Shown: piece after piece, positions 7,227 through 17,827 of the stretch | Position numbering within the stretch: position 1 is the stretch's first letter | Layout: every line of letters begins with the position of its first letter | NCBI RefSeq assembly: GCF_000633535.1 | Contig: NZ_AYMR01000021.1 | Coordinates: 1-64,000, forward strand | Direction of reading: 5' to 3' | Source: Leifsonia aquatica H1aii | GTDB lineage: Bacteria; Actinomycetota; Actinomycetes; Actinomycetales; Microbacteriaceae | DNA: 64,000 bases | Translations under genes and position numbers: made by a program | The notes under the pieces: generated by a model | What the model was told of the DNA's origin: nothing | Databases searched by the model: none | What the model saw: the letters and a program-made list of their open reading frames with translations, nothing else

Positions 7227-8702
7227 CTAGCGGGTCAGATTGAGCGTCGCGGCGGTCTCGGAGAGCACGCGCGCGGCCTCCTCCGGCCGGTCGTTGAGCG
7301 TCGTCCCGACCGTCGGGATCAGCTTCTGGATCGTCGGCAGCCACCCGTCGTACCGGTCCGGGAAGCAACGCTTCAGCAGGTCGACCATGATCGGCACGGC
7401 TGTGGATGCACCCGGCGACGCGCCGAGCAGCCCGGCGATCGAGCCGTCCTCCGCGGCGACGACCTCGGTGCCGAACTGCAGGACGCCGCCCTTCTTCGCG
7501 TCCTTCTTCATCACCTGGACGCGCTGGCCGGCGGTGATGAGCTCCCAGTCCTCGCTTCTGGCGGTGGGCATGAACTCCTGCAGGGCCGTGAGCTTCTTCG
7601 CCCGGCTGGCGAGCAGCTCGCCACCCAGGTACTTCATCAGATCGAAGTTGTCGCGGGCGACGGCGAGCATCGGGCCGAGGTTTCCGGCACGGACGGAACC
7701 CGGCAGGTCGAACCACGAACCGGTCTTCAGGAACTTGGGGCTGAATCCGGCGTACGGGCCGAAGAGCAGGGACGCCTCGCCGTCGACGACCCGGGTGTCG
7801 AGGTGCGGGACCGACATCGGAGGCGCGCCGACCGCGGCCTTGCCGTAGACCTTCGCCTGATGCTGGGCGACGATCTTCGGGTTGCGTGTGCGGAGGAACT
7901 GCCCGGAGATCGGGAACCCCCCGAAACCCTTGATCTCGGGGATGCCCGACTTCTGCAGCAGGTGCAGTGCGCCTCCGCCCGCCCCGACGAAGACGAACCG
8001 GGCACGGACCTCGTGCGGCGTGTGGCCGACCTGGTGGCGGACCTTGATGCGCCAGAGACCGTCCGTGGTGCGCTTGATGCTGCGCACCCGGTGGTTGAGC
8101 GCCAGCTCGGCGCCATTCGCCACGAGGTTGTCGATCAGCGCGCGGGTGAGGGCCCCGAAGTCGACGTCGGTGCCCGAGGTGGACCGCGTCGCGGCGATGC
8201 GCTGCTTCGCGTTGCGCTTCTTCGTCAGCAGGGGGGTCCACTCGCCGATGACGGCCGGGTCCTCCGAGAACTCCATGTCGGAGAACAGCGGCTGCTGCTT
8301 CAGCGACTCGAAGCGGCGGCGCAGGTAGCGCACGTTGTCGCGCCCCCGCACGAAGGTCATATGCGGCGTCGGGTTGATGAACGTCTCGGGAGCGGGCAGG
8401 TCGCCGGAGGCGACGAGGCTCGCCCAGAACTGTCGACTGAGCTGGAACTGCTCGTTGATGCTGATGGCCTTCGCGGGGTCGACGGAACCGTCGGCCGCCT
8501 CGGGCATGTAGTTCAGCTCGCAGAGGGCCGCGTGGCCCGTCCCCGCGTTGTTCCAGGGGTTCGAGCTCTCCTGGGCGACCTCGCCCAGGTTCTCGTAGAT
8601 GCGGATGCTCCAGTCGGGCTGCACGCGCTGCAGGAGTGCGCCGAGCGTCGCGCTCATGATGCCGCCGCCGATGAGGACCACGTCGATGGGAGAATTGCTC
8701 AC
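7227..8702 (-). CDS. mqo: Malate:quinone oxidoreductase
   Basis: A 491-residue FAD-dependent peripheral membrane dehydrogenase that oxidises malate to oxaloacetate and passes electrons to quinone, an irreversible TCA-cycle step common in actinobacteria. The N-terminal FAD motif IDVVLIGGGIMSATLG (residues 6-21) is followed by the family sequence SSNPWNNAGTGHAALCELNY. FVGAGGGAL and SPGASTAVP are also family-typical. Length matches the family. The start is GTG 8702. TAAGAT (8714-8709) sits exactly at -10 distance from this codon, so the mRNA is probably leaderless. A strong palindrome lies further upstream. The ABC-F gene downstream is probably a separate unit. Confidence 0.97.
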   Translation of the reverse strand: MSNSPIDVVLIGGGIMSATLGALLQRVQPDWSIRIYENLGEVAQESSNPWNNAGTGHAALCELNYMPEAADGSVDPAKAISINEQFQLSRQFWASLVASGDLPAPETFINPTPHMTFVRGRDNVRYLRRRFESLKQQPLFSDMEFSEDPAVIGEWTPLLTKKRNAKQRIAATRSTSGTDVDFGALTRALIDNLVANGAELALNHRVRSIKRTTDGLWRIKVRHQVGHTPHEVRARFVFVGAGGGALHLLQKSGIPEIKGFGGFPISGQFLRTRNPKIVAQHQAKVYGKAAVGAPPMSVPHLDTRVVDGEASLLFGPYAGFSPKFLKTGSWFDLPGSVRAGNLGPMLAVARDNFDLMKYLGGELLASRAKKLTALQEFMPTARSEDWELITAGQRVQVMKKDAKKGGVLQFGTEVVAAEDGSIAGLLGASPGASTAVPIMVDLLKRCFPDRYDGWLPTIQKLIPTVGTTLNDRPEEAARVLSETAATLNLTR

Positions 8703-8708
8703 CGTACG

Positions 8709-8771
8709 ATCTTACGGTGCGACCGGAGGCATCCCTTCTCGCTCGCGGGAAAGTGTCTCGATGTCGAGACA
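8709..8771 (-). promoter_or_regulatory. mqo promoter and upstream palindrome
   Basis: On the minus strand TAAGAT (8714-8709) is a near-consensus -10 whose start point would fall on the mqo GTG. It is inside the inverted repeat ACCGTA-cgatct-TACGGT (8701-8718). A second perfect palindrome TGTCTCGA-TG-TCGAGACA spans 8754-8771, at about -52 to -69. No good -35 is visible, so the upstream palindrome may bind an activator. The regulator is not identified. Confidence 0.5.
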
Positions 8772-8793
8772 ACTCGCCTCGGCGGGCGATCCG

Positions 8794-9237
8794 TCAGCGC
8801 ACCCGCTCGTAGATCGAGACGAACCGCGCGACGGGGAACGCGGCCACCGTCCTCGCGACCAGCGGGAGGTCGACGTCGTCGAGCGAGCGGAAGCGCACGC
8901 AGCTCTTGCCCATGTCGAGCCGCCGTCCCCCGCGCGCCCACTCCCGCCGGAAGCCCTCCTCCTCGGCGGAGTCGCTGTACAGGGCCATGAGGTAGAGCGA
9001 GGTGTAGTGCTTCTGCGCGCCGAGGCTCACGTAGGCGAGCGGCTGCCGGTTGTACGTGTCCGGGAAGGTCGCCAACGGGACCACCCAGCCCGGCATCCGC
9101 CACTGCACGCCGAGCTCGTAGCCGTCGGGCATCGCCTCGGCGACCGTGTCGAACACCGGCTGGTACACGTCCCGGCGTTTCTGGGGCAGCGCTTCGAGGT
9201 ACTCGGCGACCTCGGCGGGCAGGTGTTCGGCGCGCAT
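8794..9237 (-). CDS. DUF1801 (YdhG-like) domain protein
   Basis: A 147-residue cytosolic protein of the DUF1801/YdhG family. The pattern YLEALPQKRRDVYQPVFDTVAEAMPDGYELGVQWRMPGWV, then a LAYVSLGAQKHYTSLYLM core and a MGKSCVRFRSLDDVDL segment near the C-terminus is characteristic. Family members have been proposed as iron chaperones (frataxin-like fold), but function is not established. The ATG at 9237 is the only good start. It is divergent from nothing and lies between the mqo upstream region and the asd terminal hairpin, so it is probably monocistronic. Confidence 0.75.
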   Translation of the reverse strand: MRAEHLPAEVAEYLEALPQKRRDVYQPVFDTVAEAMPDGYELGVQWRMPGWVVPLATFPDTYNRQPLAYVSLGAQKHYTSLYLMALYSDSAEEEGFRREWARGGRRLDMGKSCVRFRSLDDVDLPLVARTVAAFPVARFVSIYERVR

Positions 9238-9282
9238 GCGTTCAGGCTAGCGCCCGGCGACGGCCCGGTGCAGGGGCGGCCT

Positions 9283-9337
9283 CATTCGTGCCGAATGTCC
9301 GGAAAGCGTCGCGCTTTCACGACATTCGGCACGAATG
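9283..9337. repeat. 55-bp near-perfect hairpin after asd
   Basis: Arms 9283-9299 and 9321-9337 are perfect 17-bp inverted repeats. The spacer holds a second stem GAAAGCG-tcg-CGCTTTC (9302-9318), so the whole element folds as one long stem broken by a 2x2 internal loop. Each arm is itself the palindrome CATTCG-N3-CGAATG, a word that recurs at 22.9 and 43.8 kb. It lies just after the asd stop and may terminate that operon, although no U tract follows. Confidence 0.8.
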
Positions 9338-9349
9338 TCCGGCGTGGGG

Positions 9350-11798
<2,449 letters not shown>

Positions 11799-11894
11799 GG
11801 ACACTCCTGGACTCACGGGTTTTCCATCTTACCGTCCAGGTGCATACCCGGATCCCCATATGACGACGCGGCCAGGAGGGTCGGACGCCGGCCG

Positions 11895-11922
11895 TCCGGA
11901 GCCCGGGTCGAGCGGCTCTGGA
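11895..11922 (-). terminator. Hairpin after recR
   Basis: TCCGGAGCC (11895-11903) pairs with GGCTCTGGA (11914-11922) with one mismatch, beginning four bases after the recR stop. No U tract follows. TAAGAT on the minus strand near 11830 could be the -10 of lysC further downstream. Confidence 0.4.
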
Positions 11923-11925
11923 GGG

Positions 11926-12522
11926 TCAGGAGACCTGGCGACGCCCCTCGAACGCGCGGCCCAGGGTGACCTCGTCGGCGTACTCCAGGTCGCCGCCGAC
12001 GGGGAGTCCGGAGGCGAGCCGGGTGACCCGGATCTCCAGCGTCGTCAGCAGTCGGCTGAGGTAGGTGGCGGTCGCCTCGCCCTCGAGGTTGGGGTCGGTG
12101 GCGATGATGACCTCCTGCACCGTGCCGTCGGCGAGGCGCTGCATCAGCTGGCGGATGCGCAGGTCGTCCGGCCCGATGCCGTCGATCGGGCTGATCGCGC
12201 CGCCCAGCACGTGGTAGAGGCCGCGGAACTCGCGCGTGCGCTCGATCGCGACGACGTCCTTCGCCTCTTCGACGACGCAGATGAGCTCGGGCGACCGGCG
12301 CGGGTCGCGGCAGATCGAGCACGTCTCCTGCTCCGACACGTTGCCGCAGATCGCGCAGAATCGCACCTTGTCGCGCACCTCGAGCAGCACTTCGGCGAGC
12401 CGGGTGACGTCGAAGGTCTCGGTCTGCAGAATGTGGAACGCGATGCGCTGCGCCGATTTCGGGCCGATGCCGGGCAGCCGGCCGAGCTCGTCGATCAGCT
12501 CTTGGACGATGCCTTCGTACAC
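11926..12522 (-). CDS. recR: Recombination mediator RecR
   Basis: A 198-residue DNA-binding protein of the RecFOR pathway, which loads RecA on gapped single-stranded DNA. The helix-hairpin-helix region [20 protein letters not shown] (about 13-32) is followed by a four-cysteine zinc finger at Cys56, Cys59, Cys68 and Cys71. A Toprim domain ([14 protein letters not shown] ... [14 protein letters not shown]) completes it. Length is typical. It starts 3 bp after the dnaX stop, the widely conserved dnaX-recR order, and is co-transcribed with dnaX. Confidence 0.97.
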   Translation of the reverse strand: MYEGIVQELIDELGRLPGIGPKSAQRIAFHILQTETFDVTRLAEVLLEVRDKVRFCAICGNVSEQETCSICRDPRRSPELICVVEEAKDVVAIERTREFRGLYHVLGGAISPIDGIGPDDLRIRQLMQRLADGTVQEVIIATDPNLEGEATATYLSRLLTTLEIRVTRLASGLPVGGDLEYADEVTLGRAFEGRRQVS

Positions 12523-12525
12523 CGG

Positions 12526-15078
12526 TTACCTCATCCCCATCGTGGGCGGGGCGTCGATCTCTTCGATGAAGGTCGCACCGAGCAGTTCGCGCACGACGGC
12601 CTCGCCGTAGCGCTGCGGCTCCTGGAAGGTGGGGGTGCGCGCGCCGGAGGCCGACGCCGACCGCTGGGCGGCCGCGGGTGCGGCTTCACGCCGGGTCGGT
12701 GATGATCCGGGAGCCGCGGGACCGCCCGTTCGCGGCGCCCGGGAGTCGGCGGGCGAGGGGTTCTCGGCACGGTCGGGCCCGACGGCCGGTGCGGCGCCGG
12801 GTGCGGGGGTGCTGCGGTCGGACGGCGTGGGCGCGGCGGCCCAGTCGCCCGTCGGCTCGTCGGGCGTCGGAGGCTCGAACGGGGGTTCGGTCTCGTCCGG
12901 CGGGACATCGTCGTAGGGGGGCTCGTCGGAGGCCGGAGCAGGAGTCGCGGGCGGCGTCACCGCCTGCGCCTGCCCGCGGGGGCCGTCCTGCGGGGGCGAT
13001 GGCCGATCCATCGTCGCGACCGGTGCGGGAGCCGTGGCACCCGCACCCGGGATGCTGGCAATGGCCCAGTCAGTGACGGGACCGGACGCCGGCGCCGGCG
13101 TGCCCGAGGAGATGGAGGCGGCGGAGGCGGGAGCGGGGTCCGCCGGGGCGACGGCAGCCGGAGCCGCCGAAACAGCTGACGACACCGGAGCGGCCGACAC
13201 CGAAGCACCCGACGCGGCCGCCGGTCCCCCTGCGCGGGTCGCCTCGTCGGCACGCGGGCCGGCCGGCCGGCCGTCGGAGACCGGAGCCGGAGGTGCGACG
13301 GGAGGCCGTGGACCGCCGCCGGGACCGCCGTCCGCGCGCGCGATGAACTTCACCCGGATGCCCAGGACGTCCACGATCGCCTGCCGGAGGTATTCGCTGA
13401 CGCCCGGGGTTCCGGGGGCCGAGGCTTGACGGAAGCTCTGAACGTCGTTGTCGCTCGGGAAGGACAGCGTCAGCACGTCGCCGTTGAGCACGCGGACCTG
13501 AGCGGTGAAGACGACCATCCAGGCGCTGCGCTTCGCGCGCTGCACGGCATCGAGGATCTGCGTCCAGGAGTCCTTGACCTGCTGCGTGGTGACCGGACCG
13601 ATCGCCGCGGGAGCCGCCGGCACTGAGGAGGCGGCCGGGGAGGGCGACGCTGCCACGGCGGCCGCACCCGTCTCGGCGGGCGCGGCCTCGTCGGCCGGAG
13701 CGATCGGAGTGGCCGGAGCGATCGGAGCCGCAGGATGCTGCGCCGAGTCCACCGGCGCAGCCGGCGACGCCGGAGAGGCCGCCTGTGGAGATGTGGAGGT
13801 CGCGGGGGCGGAGCCGGCGGCTGAGGGGGTGCGAGTCGGAGCCTCGGAGCCTCCCTCGCGCGTCGTGACGTCCCGCGGCGCCGCGCTCGCACCGCGGTCG
13901 CCGTCGCTGACCCCGACGCGGCGCTCCAGCCGCTCCACGCGGGCGAGGGCGCCGCGCTCCGAGGCGTCGCTGGACGGCACGAGCACCCGCGCGAGCAGCA
14001 GCTCCAGGTGCAGCCGCGGCGAGGTCGCACCGGTCATCTCGGTGAGCGCGGCGTTGACGATGTCGGCGGCACGACTGAGCTCGGCGGCGCCGAACTTCAT
14101 AGCCTGGACGCCCATCCGGTCGAGCTCGTCCTGCGGCACCCCGCGGAGCACGGCGGCGGCGCCGTCGACACTCGTCGCGGCGACGACGATGAGATCGCGC
14201 AGCCGCTCCAGCAGGTCCTCGACGAAGCGCCGCGGGTCCTGACCGGTCTGGATCACCCGGTCGACCGCCGAGAACGCGCCGGCGGCATCACGTGCGGCGA
14301 TCGCGTCGATGACCTCGTCGAGCAGGGCAGCGTGCGTGTACCCGAGGAGGGCCACGGCCCGCTCGTACTCGATCGAGGCTCCCTCGGATCCCGCCATCAG
14401 CTGGTCGAGCAGCGAGAGGGTGTCCCGCGGCGAACCGCCTCCGGCGCGCACCACCAGGGGCAGCACGCCCGGGGCGACCGTCATGCCCTCGCTGTCGCAC
14501 AGGGTCTGCACGTACGCGAGCATCTGCGCGGGCGGCACCAGCCGGAACGGGTAGTGGTGGGTGCGGGAGCGGATGGTGCCGATGACCTTCTCGGGCTCGG
14601 TCGTCGCGAAGATGAACTTCACGTGCTCCGGCGGCTCCTCGACGATCTTGAGCAGCGCGTTGAAGCCCTGCGGCGTCACCATGTGCGCCTCGTCGAGGAT
14701 GAAGATCTTGTAGCGGTCGCGCGCGGGGGCGAAGATCGCCCGCTCGCGGATGTCGCGGGCGTCGTCCACGCCGTTGTGGCTGGCGGCGTCGATCTCGACC
14801 ACGTCGAGGGAGCCGCCGCCGTCACGGCTGAGCTCGACGCAGCTCGGGCAGACCCCGCAGGGGGTGTCGGTGGGGCCCTCTGCGCAGTTGAGGCAGCGGG
14901 CCAGGATGCGCGCGGATGTCGTCTTGCCGCAGCCGCGCGGACCGGAGAACAGGTACGCGTGGTTCACCCGGTTGGTGCGCAGCGCCGTCATCAGAGGCTC
15001 CGTCACCTGGGACTGGCCGATCATGTCGGCGAAGGTGTCGGGCCGATAGCGGCGATACAGAGCGGTTACCACCCACAC
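12526..15078 (-). CDS. dnaX: DNA polymerase III subunit gamma/tau
   Basis: An 850-residue clamp-loader ATPase. Walker A is GPRGCGKTTSAR (about residues 46-57), the zinc ligands are Cys63, Cys74, Cys77 and Cys80, the Walker B box is DEAH, and the sensor region is GGSPRDTLSLLDQ. From about residue 370 the protein has two long Ala/Pro/Ser-rich, low-complexity stretches flanking a folded segment (about 490-570, IGPVTTQQVKDSWTQILDAV...) that matches the conserved tau C-terminal domain. The size reflects these linkers. No programmed frameshift heptamer is visible, so a short gamma form is not predicted. The start is GTG 15078 or GTG 15072 (VTALYRRYRP); neither has a strong ribosome binding site. 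Confidence 0.95.
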   Translation of the reverse strand: MWVVTALYRRYRPDTFADMIGQSQVTEPLMTALRTNRVNHAYLFSGPRGCGKTTSARILARCLNCAEGPTDTPCGVCPSCVELSRDGGGSLDVVEIDAASHNGVDDARDIRERAIFAPARDRYKIFILDEAHMVTPQGFNALLKIVEEPPEHVKFIFATTEPEKVIGTIRSRTHHYPFRLVPPAQMLAYVQTLCDSEGMTVAPGVLPLVVRAGGGSPRDTLSLLDQLMAGSEGASIEYERAVALLGYTHAALLDEVIDAIAARDAAGAFSAVDRVIQTGQDPRRFVEDLLERLRDLIVVAATSVDGAAAVLRGVPQDELDRMGVQAMKFGAAELSRAADIVNAALTEMTGATSPRLHLELLLARVLVPSSDASERGALARVERLERRVGVSDGDRGASAAPRDVTTREGGSEAPTRTPSAAGSAPATSTSPQAASPASPAAPVDSAQHPAAPIAPATPIAPADEAAPAETGAAAVAASPSPAASSVPAAPAAIGPVTTQQVKDSWTQILDAVQRAKRSAWMVVFTAQVRVLNGDVLTLSFPSDNDVQSFRQASAPGTPGVSEYLRQAIVDVLGIRVKFIARADGGPGGGPRPPVAPPAPVSDGRPAGPRADEATRAGGPAAASGASVSAAPVSSAVSAAPAAVAPADPAPASAASISSGTPAPASGPVTDWAIASIPGAGATAPAPVATMDRPSPPQDGPRGQAQAVTPPATPAPASDEPPYDDVPPDETEPPFEPPTPDEPTGDWAAAPTPSDRSTPAPGAAPAVGPDRAENPSPADSRAPRTGGPAAPGSSPTRREAAPAAAQRSASASGARTPTFQEPQRYGEAVVRELLGATFIEEIDAPPTMGMR

Positions 15079-15117
15079 ATGCTACTGGCCGCCGCTGACA
15101 TTCGTCCGGGCGCGAGG

Positions 15118-16365
15118 TCAGCGGCCGGGTACGGTGGACGGCGCCGTCAGGGCGGTGACGATCGCCCGCCAGACGGTGTCCCTCCCCCGCTCGGTGGACT
15201 GCGCCGTCGCGTCCGCCGGCAGGTACAGCGGTGTGAAGGGCGGGGTGTAGAAAAGGTGGGACGCCCCGACCGCCCGGACGTACGAGTCGCCCGGCCGGGC
15301 GGGCCGCAGGCGCGCCGCCTCGTCCATCCACGCACAGCCGTTCGCGAGTTGCTCGTCACGATCCGCGCACCCGAGAACGAGCGGCCCGCGGATGCGTCCC
15401 AGGTCGAGCACGGACGCCGCCTCGACATGGTCCGTGCCGGTCACGCAGGGCACCCACGCACCGCCCACGGTGATCGCGGGGCTCGGCACCGGGGACGGGC
15501 ACACCAGCCCGGTCGTGCCGCCCGGGGCGATCGCGCCGTAGACCAGTCCGGGATGGGCGACGGCGAGCCAGAGTGCGAGCTGCGCACCCCGGGAGGTGCC
15601 CATCACGAAGATGCGCTGGTCGTCGACGCCCGGCTGTGCCATCAGCCAGTCGACGGCGGTCAGCAGCCGCTCCGCGGGCACGGTCCGGCGCGGCTCGAGC
15701 TGTCCCGCCGAGCCGTAGGTGGAGAGGGCGAGCGCCGGATAGCCCATCGCGGACAGGGTGGCGGCCTCGAGGACGCCGGTGGGTGTCCCCGGATCGGTGC
15801 CGTCCAGCACGAGCACGGCCGGACGCAGGCCGTCCGTCTGCCGCACCGGGGCGAAGAAGTCGCCGCTGAGCCCGTCCTCCGAGACCACCCTCGACGGCGC
15901 GGCGGCGGTGAGCCCCACCCGCTGCACGCTGGCCGCGGCGACCCGCAGTCCTCCGACGGTCGCCGTGAGGTCGACCGTGAGGGTCGCGCCTCCCCAGGTC
16001 TCGTCCGAGGTCGCGGCGGCACCGTGGGCGCTCCGCATGGTCCAGAACAGACCCATCGGGTCCGCCCCGGCGAACGGCGCCTCGACCGGTGCCTGATGAG
16101 CGAGATCCACATCGCCGTCGGGTGGGACGGCGTAGACGGCCTGCGACGACCAGCCGCCTCCGACACGGGTGGACGCTGCGATGGTCACGCGCTGTCCGGC
16201 GGGAAACCCCTCGAGCGAGATCCGCTCCGGCTCCCAGACGCCGGTCGGGTTCGCCGCGACGACGAAGCGCGGGCCTCCGCTCGACGGCGACGAGCATCCC
16301 GCCAGCGAGGCCAGCACGATGCCGGCGATCACAGCGAAGCAGAGACCGGCCCGGCGTGCGCTCAT
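15118..16365 (-). CDS. BAAT-like acyl-CoA thioesterase/acyltransferase family lipoprotein (intact triad)
   Basis: A 415-residue predicted lipoprotein with a signal sequence and lipobox LAGC (Cys24). Residues about 30-150 form the acyl-CoA thioesterase/BAAT N-terminal beta domain, and residues 170-415 are an alpha/beta hydrolase. Nucleophile Ser258 lies in MGTSRGAQ, Asp335 or Asp337 in GCADRDEQL, and His370 in GASHLFYTP, so the catalytic triad looks complete. The family hydrolyses acyl-CoAs or transfers acyl groups to amino acids. Export as a lipoprotein is unusual for CoA substrates, so the true substrate may be a surface ester or thioester. Its ATG overlaps the stop of the paralogue upstream (ATGA). 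It is last in the pta-ackA operon. Confidence 0.75.
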   Translation of the reverse strand: MSARRAGLCFAVIAGIVLASLAGCSSPSSGGPRFVVAANPTGVWEPERISLEGFPAGQRVTIAASTRVGGGWSSQAVYAVPPDGDVDLAHQAPVEAPFAGADPMGLFWTMRSAHGAAATSDETWGGATLTVDLTATVGGLRVAAASVQRVGLTAAAPSRVVSEDGLSGDFFAPVRQTDGLRPAVLVLDGTDPGTPTGVLEAATLSAMGYPALALSTYGSAGQLEPRRTVPAERLLTAVDWLMAQPGVDDQRIFVMGTSRGAQLALWLAVAHPGLVYGAIAPGGTTGLVCPSPVPSPAITVGGAWVPCVTGTDHVEAASVLDLGRIRGPLVLGCADRDEQLANGCAWMDEAARLRPARPGDSYVRAVGASHLFYTPPFTPLYLPADATAQSTERGRDTVWRAIVTALTAPSTVPGR

Positions 16366-17810
16366 GTGCGCGCCGCCCGCAGCACGATCTGGGCGACGGC
16401 GTTCCAGAACGCGATGCGCGCCTGCTCCGTCGCCTGGGCGTCCGCGCCGCTGCCGCCGCCCCCGCGGGCCGCCCGGGAGTCCGCCAACGCCACGGGCAGC
16501 CCGGGCGGGACGGTCACGGCGTGGCCCGCGAGGTGGGAGCGGAGGAGGCTGTCGCCCGCCCGCACCCCGCGGGCGGAGACGAGCGCCTGCTGTCCGGCGC
16601 ACGCGGACGGCAGCACGGCGTCCCGGTCGCCGCAGGCGAGCACCACGGGTCCGTTCACATCCCGGAGGGGGAGCACCGCGCTCGCCGACACCGGCCCGGG
16701 CTCGACCCGGCACGGCAGACCGGCGCCGTCCTCGAACGCCGGAGCGGTCGATCCGGACGGCAGGCACAGCAGCTGCGGCGCACCTCCGGCGGCGAAGAGT
16801 CCGTGCAGCCGGGTCGGGAACCGCGTCGCCGCCCAGAGCGCCAGCGGTTCCGAGACGCCCGTGCCGTACACGAACACCTGGCGGGCGTCGATCCCCTGCT
16901 GGTCGCCCAGCCAGGCGAGTGCGTCCGCGACCGTGGTGCTGTCGACGACGCTGGCCGCGCGGACGCCGTCGGGTGCGGACGAGACCGGGAGGACGAGCAC
17001 GGACGCCCCGAAACGGGCGAGCAGCGGCGCCACGAATGCGGAGGACGCGCCCGGCGACGGGTCGTCGAACATCAGGACGGCCGGCGTGACGGGTCGCTCC
17101 TGGGAGGCCGCGCTCCAGAACTGGGCGACCGGCTGGTCCTCGTGGGTCTCGCGCGGGAGGGCGGACGCGCCCAGCAGGTCGCGGGTGTAGAGGGTGTGCG
17201 GTCGCAGGCCGTCGGCGAGCCCTTGGAGGGAGAAGGTGCGCGCGGCGACCACGCGGTCGCCGTCGACGGCCGAGAACCGCACCGGGAGGGTGTCGTGCAT
17301 CCATTGCGTGGCCAGGGACGCGCCGGAGAGCTCCGGACCGGCGAGGGACCAGAACAGCCCCACCGAGTCCGGTTCGGCGAACGGGGCCAGCTGCGGGCGC
17401 GCGGAGGCGAGGTCGAGGACGCCTCCCGCCGGGACCGTGTAGGTCGCGGACGATCGCCACGTGCCGCGCTCGGTGGTGAGCGAGGCGGCGATCCGGAGCC
17501 GGCTCCCCGGCTGCGCCCCCACGAGCTCCAACGGCACGGGCCAGAGCACCGACGTGTAGTGGATGAGCGGGGGCGTGACGAATCGGGGCCCCGCCGCGCC
17601 GCTCGCCGCGGTGGAGCATCCGCTCAGGACGAGCACGATCGCCGCGGCGGCCGCAGCGGAGGCGATCGCGGCGCTGCGGCGCCGTACCGGCCCACGCCGC
17701 GCCCACGGCCGGCGCCGCAGCGGCCGGAGCGGTGCCGGGTGGCGCGGGGACGGACCGGCGGTCGGCCTCCGCCGCCCGCCGTCCTCTCCGTCGCCGCCCC
17801 GTCGCCGCAT
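16362..17810 (-). CDS. BAAT-like lipoprotein paralogue lacking the nucleophile serine
   Basis: A 482-residue paralogue of the next gene, with an Arg/Pro-rich leader of about 45 residues, a hydrophobic segment and lipobox LSGC (Cys65). The long basic leader is odd for a lipoprotein. The two-domain BAAT layout is preserved (GLFWSLAGPE corresponds to GLFWTMRSAH). The nucleophile elbow is changed: QVFVYGTGVSEPLALW places Gly318 where the paralogue has Ser258. Asp residues in ACGDRDAVL and His426/His430 remain. It is therefore probably a non-catalytic partner, or uses Ser320. The ATG at 17810 has an AAGGA site. It begins 17 bp after ackA ends and overlaps the next gene by 4 bp. Confidence 0.7.
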   Translation of the reverse strand: MRRRGGDGEDGGRRRPTAGPSPRHPAPLRPLRRRPWARRGPVRRRSAAIASAAAAAAIVLVLSGCSTAASGAAGPRFVTPPLIHYTSVLWPVPLELVGAQPGSRLRIAASLTTERGTWRSSATYTVPAGGVLDLASARPQLAPFAEPDSVGLFWSLAGPELSGASLATQWMHDTLPVRFSAVDGDRVVAARTFSLQGLADGLRPHTLYTRDLLGASALPRETHEDQPVAQFWSAASQERPVTPAVLMFDDPSPGASSAFVAPLLARFGASVLVLPVSSAPDGVRAASVVDSTTVADALAWLGDQQGIDARQVFVYGTGVSEPLALWAATRFPTRLHGLFAAGGAPQLLCLPSGSTAPAFEDGAGLPCRVEPGPVSASAVLPLRDVNGPVVLACGDRDAVLPSACAGQQALVSARGVRAGDSLLRSHLAGHAVTVPPGLPVALADSRAARGGGGSGADAQATEQARIAFWNAVAQIVLRAART

Positions 17811-17827
17811 CCCGGTTCCTTGTCTGC

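Noticed and set aside
11817-11925. Riboswitch or leader attenuator before lysC
   Set aside because: The 127-bp interval holds only a recR-distal hairpin and a plausible -10; no lysine-riboswitch-like conserved core or leader peptide is seen.
12526-15078. Programmed frameshift in dnaX producing a short gamma subunit
   Set aside because: No A-rich slippery heptamer or following pseudoknot is visible in the GC-rich linker region.
14008-17190. Very long plus-strand open frame (1060 codons), with others such as 39543-43790 and 44282-48784
   Set aside because: They lie opposite real genes with clear domains (dnaX, BAAT-like lipoproteins, HerA-like ATPase, MFS, ROK). Their translations are Arg/Gly/Ala-rich with no family motif, as expected for antisense frames in high-GC DNA.
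15118-17706. Single 862-codon frame spanning both BAAT-like genes
   Set aside because: The upstream half of that frame is out of phase with the 16362-17810 lipoprotein and has no motifs. The second gene has its own ATG overlapping the first gene's stop, plus signal peptide and lipobox.
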